A stretch of 5,367 nucleotides of DNA, from assembly GCA_017380355.1 (NCBI GenBank), contig JAFOED010000021.1:1-5367 (forward strand), given 5' to 3'. The notes under the pieces are model-generated. The model made no database searches. It saw only the letters and a list, made by a program, of their open reading frames with translations, and was not told where the DNA came from. The stretch comes from Ruminococcus sp. (lineage in GTDB: Bacteria; Bacillota; Clostridia; Oscillospirales; Acutalibacteraceae). Numbering within the stretch: the stretch's first letter is position 1; every line of letters starts with the position of its first letter. This document shows, piece by piece, positions 4,627-5,367 of this stretch. A program made the translations under genes and the position numbers.

Positions 4627-5367
4627 ATGAAAATCGTTATTTTAGATGCACAGACTATCACAAAAGGTGATGTTTCTCTCTCCTCTCTCGAAAAATTCGG
4701 AGAGGTGGTTACATACAATCTGACAAAGCCCGAAGAAATCGAAGAGCGCATCAAAGACGCTAACGCGGTTATCTGCAACAAAACCGTACTCAACGAAAGT
4801 AATATGAAAAACGCAAAGGATTTAAAGTATATCGGTCTTTTTGCGACAGGTTATAACAACATCGATGTTGAGTACTGTAAAAAAGCCGGTATTACTGTCT
4901 GTAACGCAGGCTCATACTCCACAAACGCGGTAGCCCAGCACGTTTTTGCGCTTATTTTAGAGCATTACTCTAGTACAAGCAAGTATAACGCTTTTTGTCA
5001 CAACGGCGGATGGCAAACAGCCGAGACTTTCTCCCCATTTGTTTTTCCGCTTAATGAACTATCGGGCAAAACAATCGGTATCGTCGGATTTGGTGCTATC
5101 GGTCAGGCAGTAGCTAAAATCGCTCTGGCTTTCAATATGAGAGTACTCGCCTACAACCGTTCATAAAAGAGTGCAGAAAACATAACTTTTGTTGACTTTG
5201 ATACTCTGCTTAAAGAGAGTGACATAGTAACTGTTCACACACCATTAAACAGCGAGTCAGAAGCACTGTTTAACAAAGAAACTTTCTCAAAAATGAAGAA
5301 AGGCGCTTTCTTTGTAAACACAGCTCGTGGTGGCGTTATGGTTGAAAAAGACTTAATTGACGCTCTT
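4627..5367 (+). pseudogene. D-2-hydroxyacid dehydrogenase, interrupted by an in-frame TAA and cut by the window edge
   Basis: The frame starts at ATG 4627 with GAGGT at 4616-4620 as ribosome binding site. Residues 1-100 look like the catalytic domain of D-isomer-specific 2-hydroxyacid dehydrogenases (IGLFATGYNNIDVEYC, then VCNAGSYSTNAVAQHVFALI). The NAD(P) fold begins with GKTIGIVGFGAIGQ (147-160, GxGxxG at 154-159). Codon 180 (5164-5166) is TAA, right after AYNRS. The same frame then continues with clear family sequence, DTLLKESDIVTVHTPLN and NTARGG, whose Arg234 is the expected catalytic arginine, to the end of the window. The catalytic Glu and His would lie beyond it. Family members have roughly 310-330 residues, and a 179-residue product lacks most of the cofactor domain, so it should be inactive. 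Glycerate dehydrogenase/hydroxypyruvate reductase-like activity is the nearest guess. NRS after the second strand might favour NADP, which is inference. Confidence 0.85.

Noticed and set aside
4500..4793. - strand open frame across the lipase end and dehydrogenase start
   Set aside because: It overlaps two real genes and a promoter on the other strand, and its sequence has no recognisable domain or start signal.
5164..5166. TAA read as a sense codon (code reassignment or programmed readthrough)
   Set aside because: Other genes in the window end normally at TAA, including mgtE and the - strand membrane protein gene, and no readthrough-type context or structure was seen.

Overview
The window looks like chromosomal DNA of a low-to-moderate GC Gram-positive anaerobe, most likely a clostridial gut lineage near Ruminococcaceae/Oscillospirales. 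The grounds are strong GGAGG-type ribosome binding sites, TTGACA/TATAAT-type promoters, many compact hairpin terminators with T-runs, lipobox lipoproteins and the overall protein style. This placement is inference. No mobile element, CRISPR array, tRNA or rRNA was seen.

Layout, left to right. (1) The last 24 codons of a + strand gene end at 76, followed by a strong terminator. (2) A - strand gene (794 to 180) encodes a small four-helix membrane protein with a long acidic tail; it has its own promoter and terminator. (3) A divergent + strand promoter near 885-913 drives a leader of about 190 nt and then mgtE (1111-2490), a Mg2+ channel/transporter with N, two CBS and membrane domains. The leader lacks a recognisable M-box. 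It holds a 30-codon upstream ORF with a plausible ribosome binding site, an imperfect 12-nt repeat with 27-nt period, several nested stems including a possible pseudoknot, and a small hairpin over the mgtE ribosome binding site. (4) Two back-to-back terminators lie between mgtE and a convergent - strand gene (3222 to 2575) for a repeat-built lipoprotein. (5) Divergent from that is a + strand lipoprotein of the class 3 lipase type (3336-4571) with an intact Ser-Asp-His triad. (6) A new promoter directly after the lipase stop leads into a D-2-hydroxyacid dehydrogenase (4627 onward). Its frame is broken by one in-frame TAA at 5164-5166, although the homologous sequence continues in the same frame to the window edge.

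The genes appear to be separate transcription units rather than one operon. MgtE serves Mg2+ homeostasis, and its leader is the best candidate for an undescribed regulatory element. The two lipoproteins share a divergent intergenic region and both act outside the membrane, but nothing in the sequence proves a common role. The dehydrogenase is either a recent pseudogene, a strain-level nonsense allele or a sequencing error.
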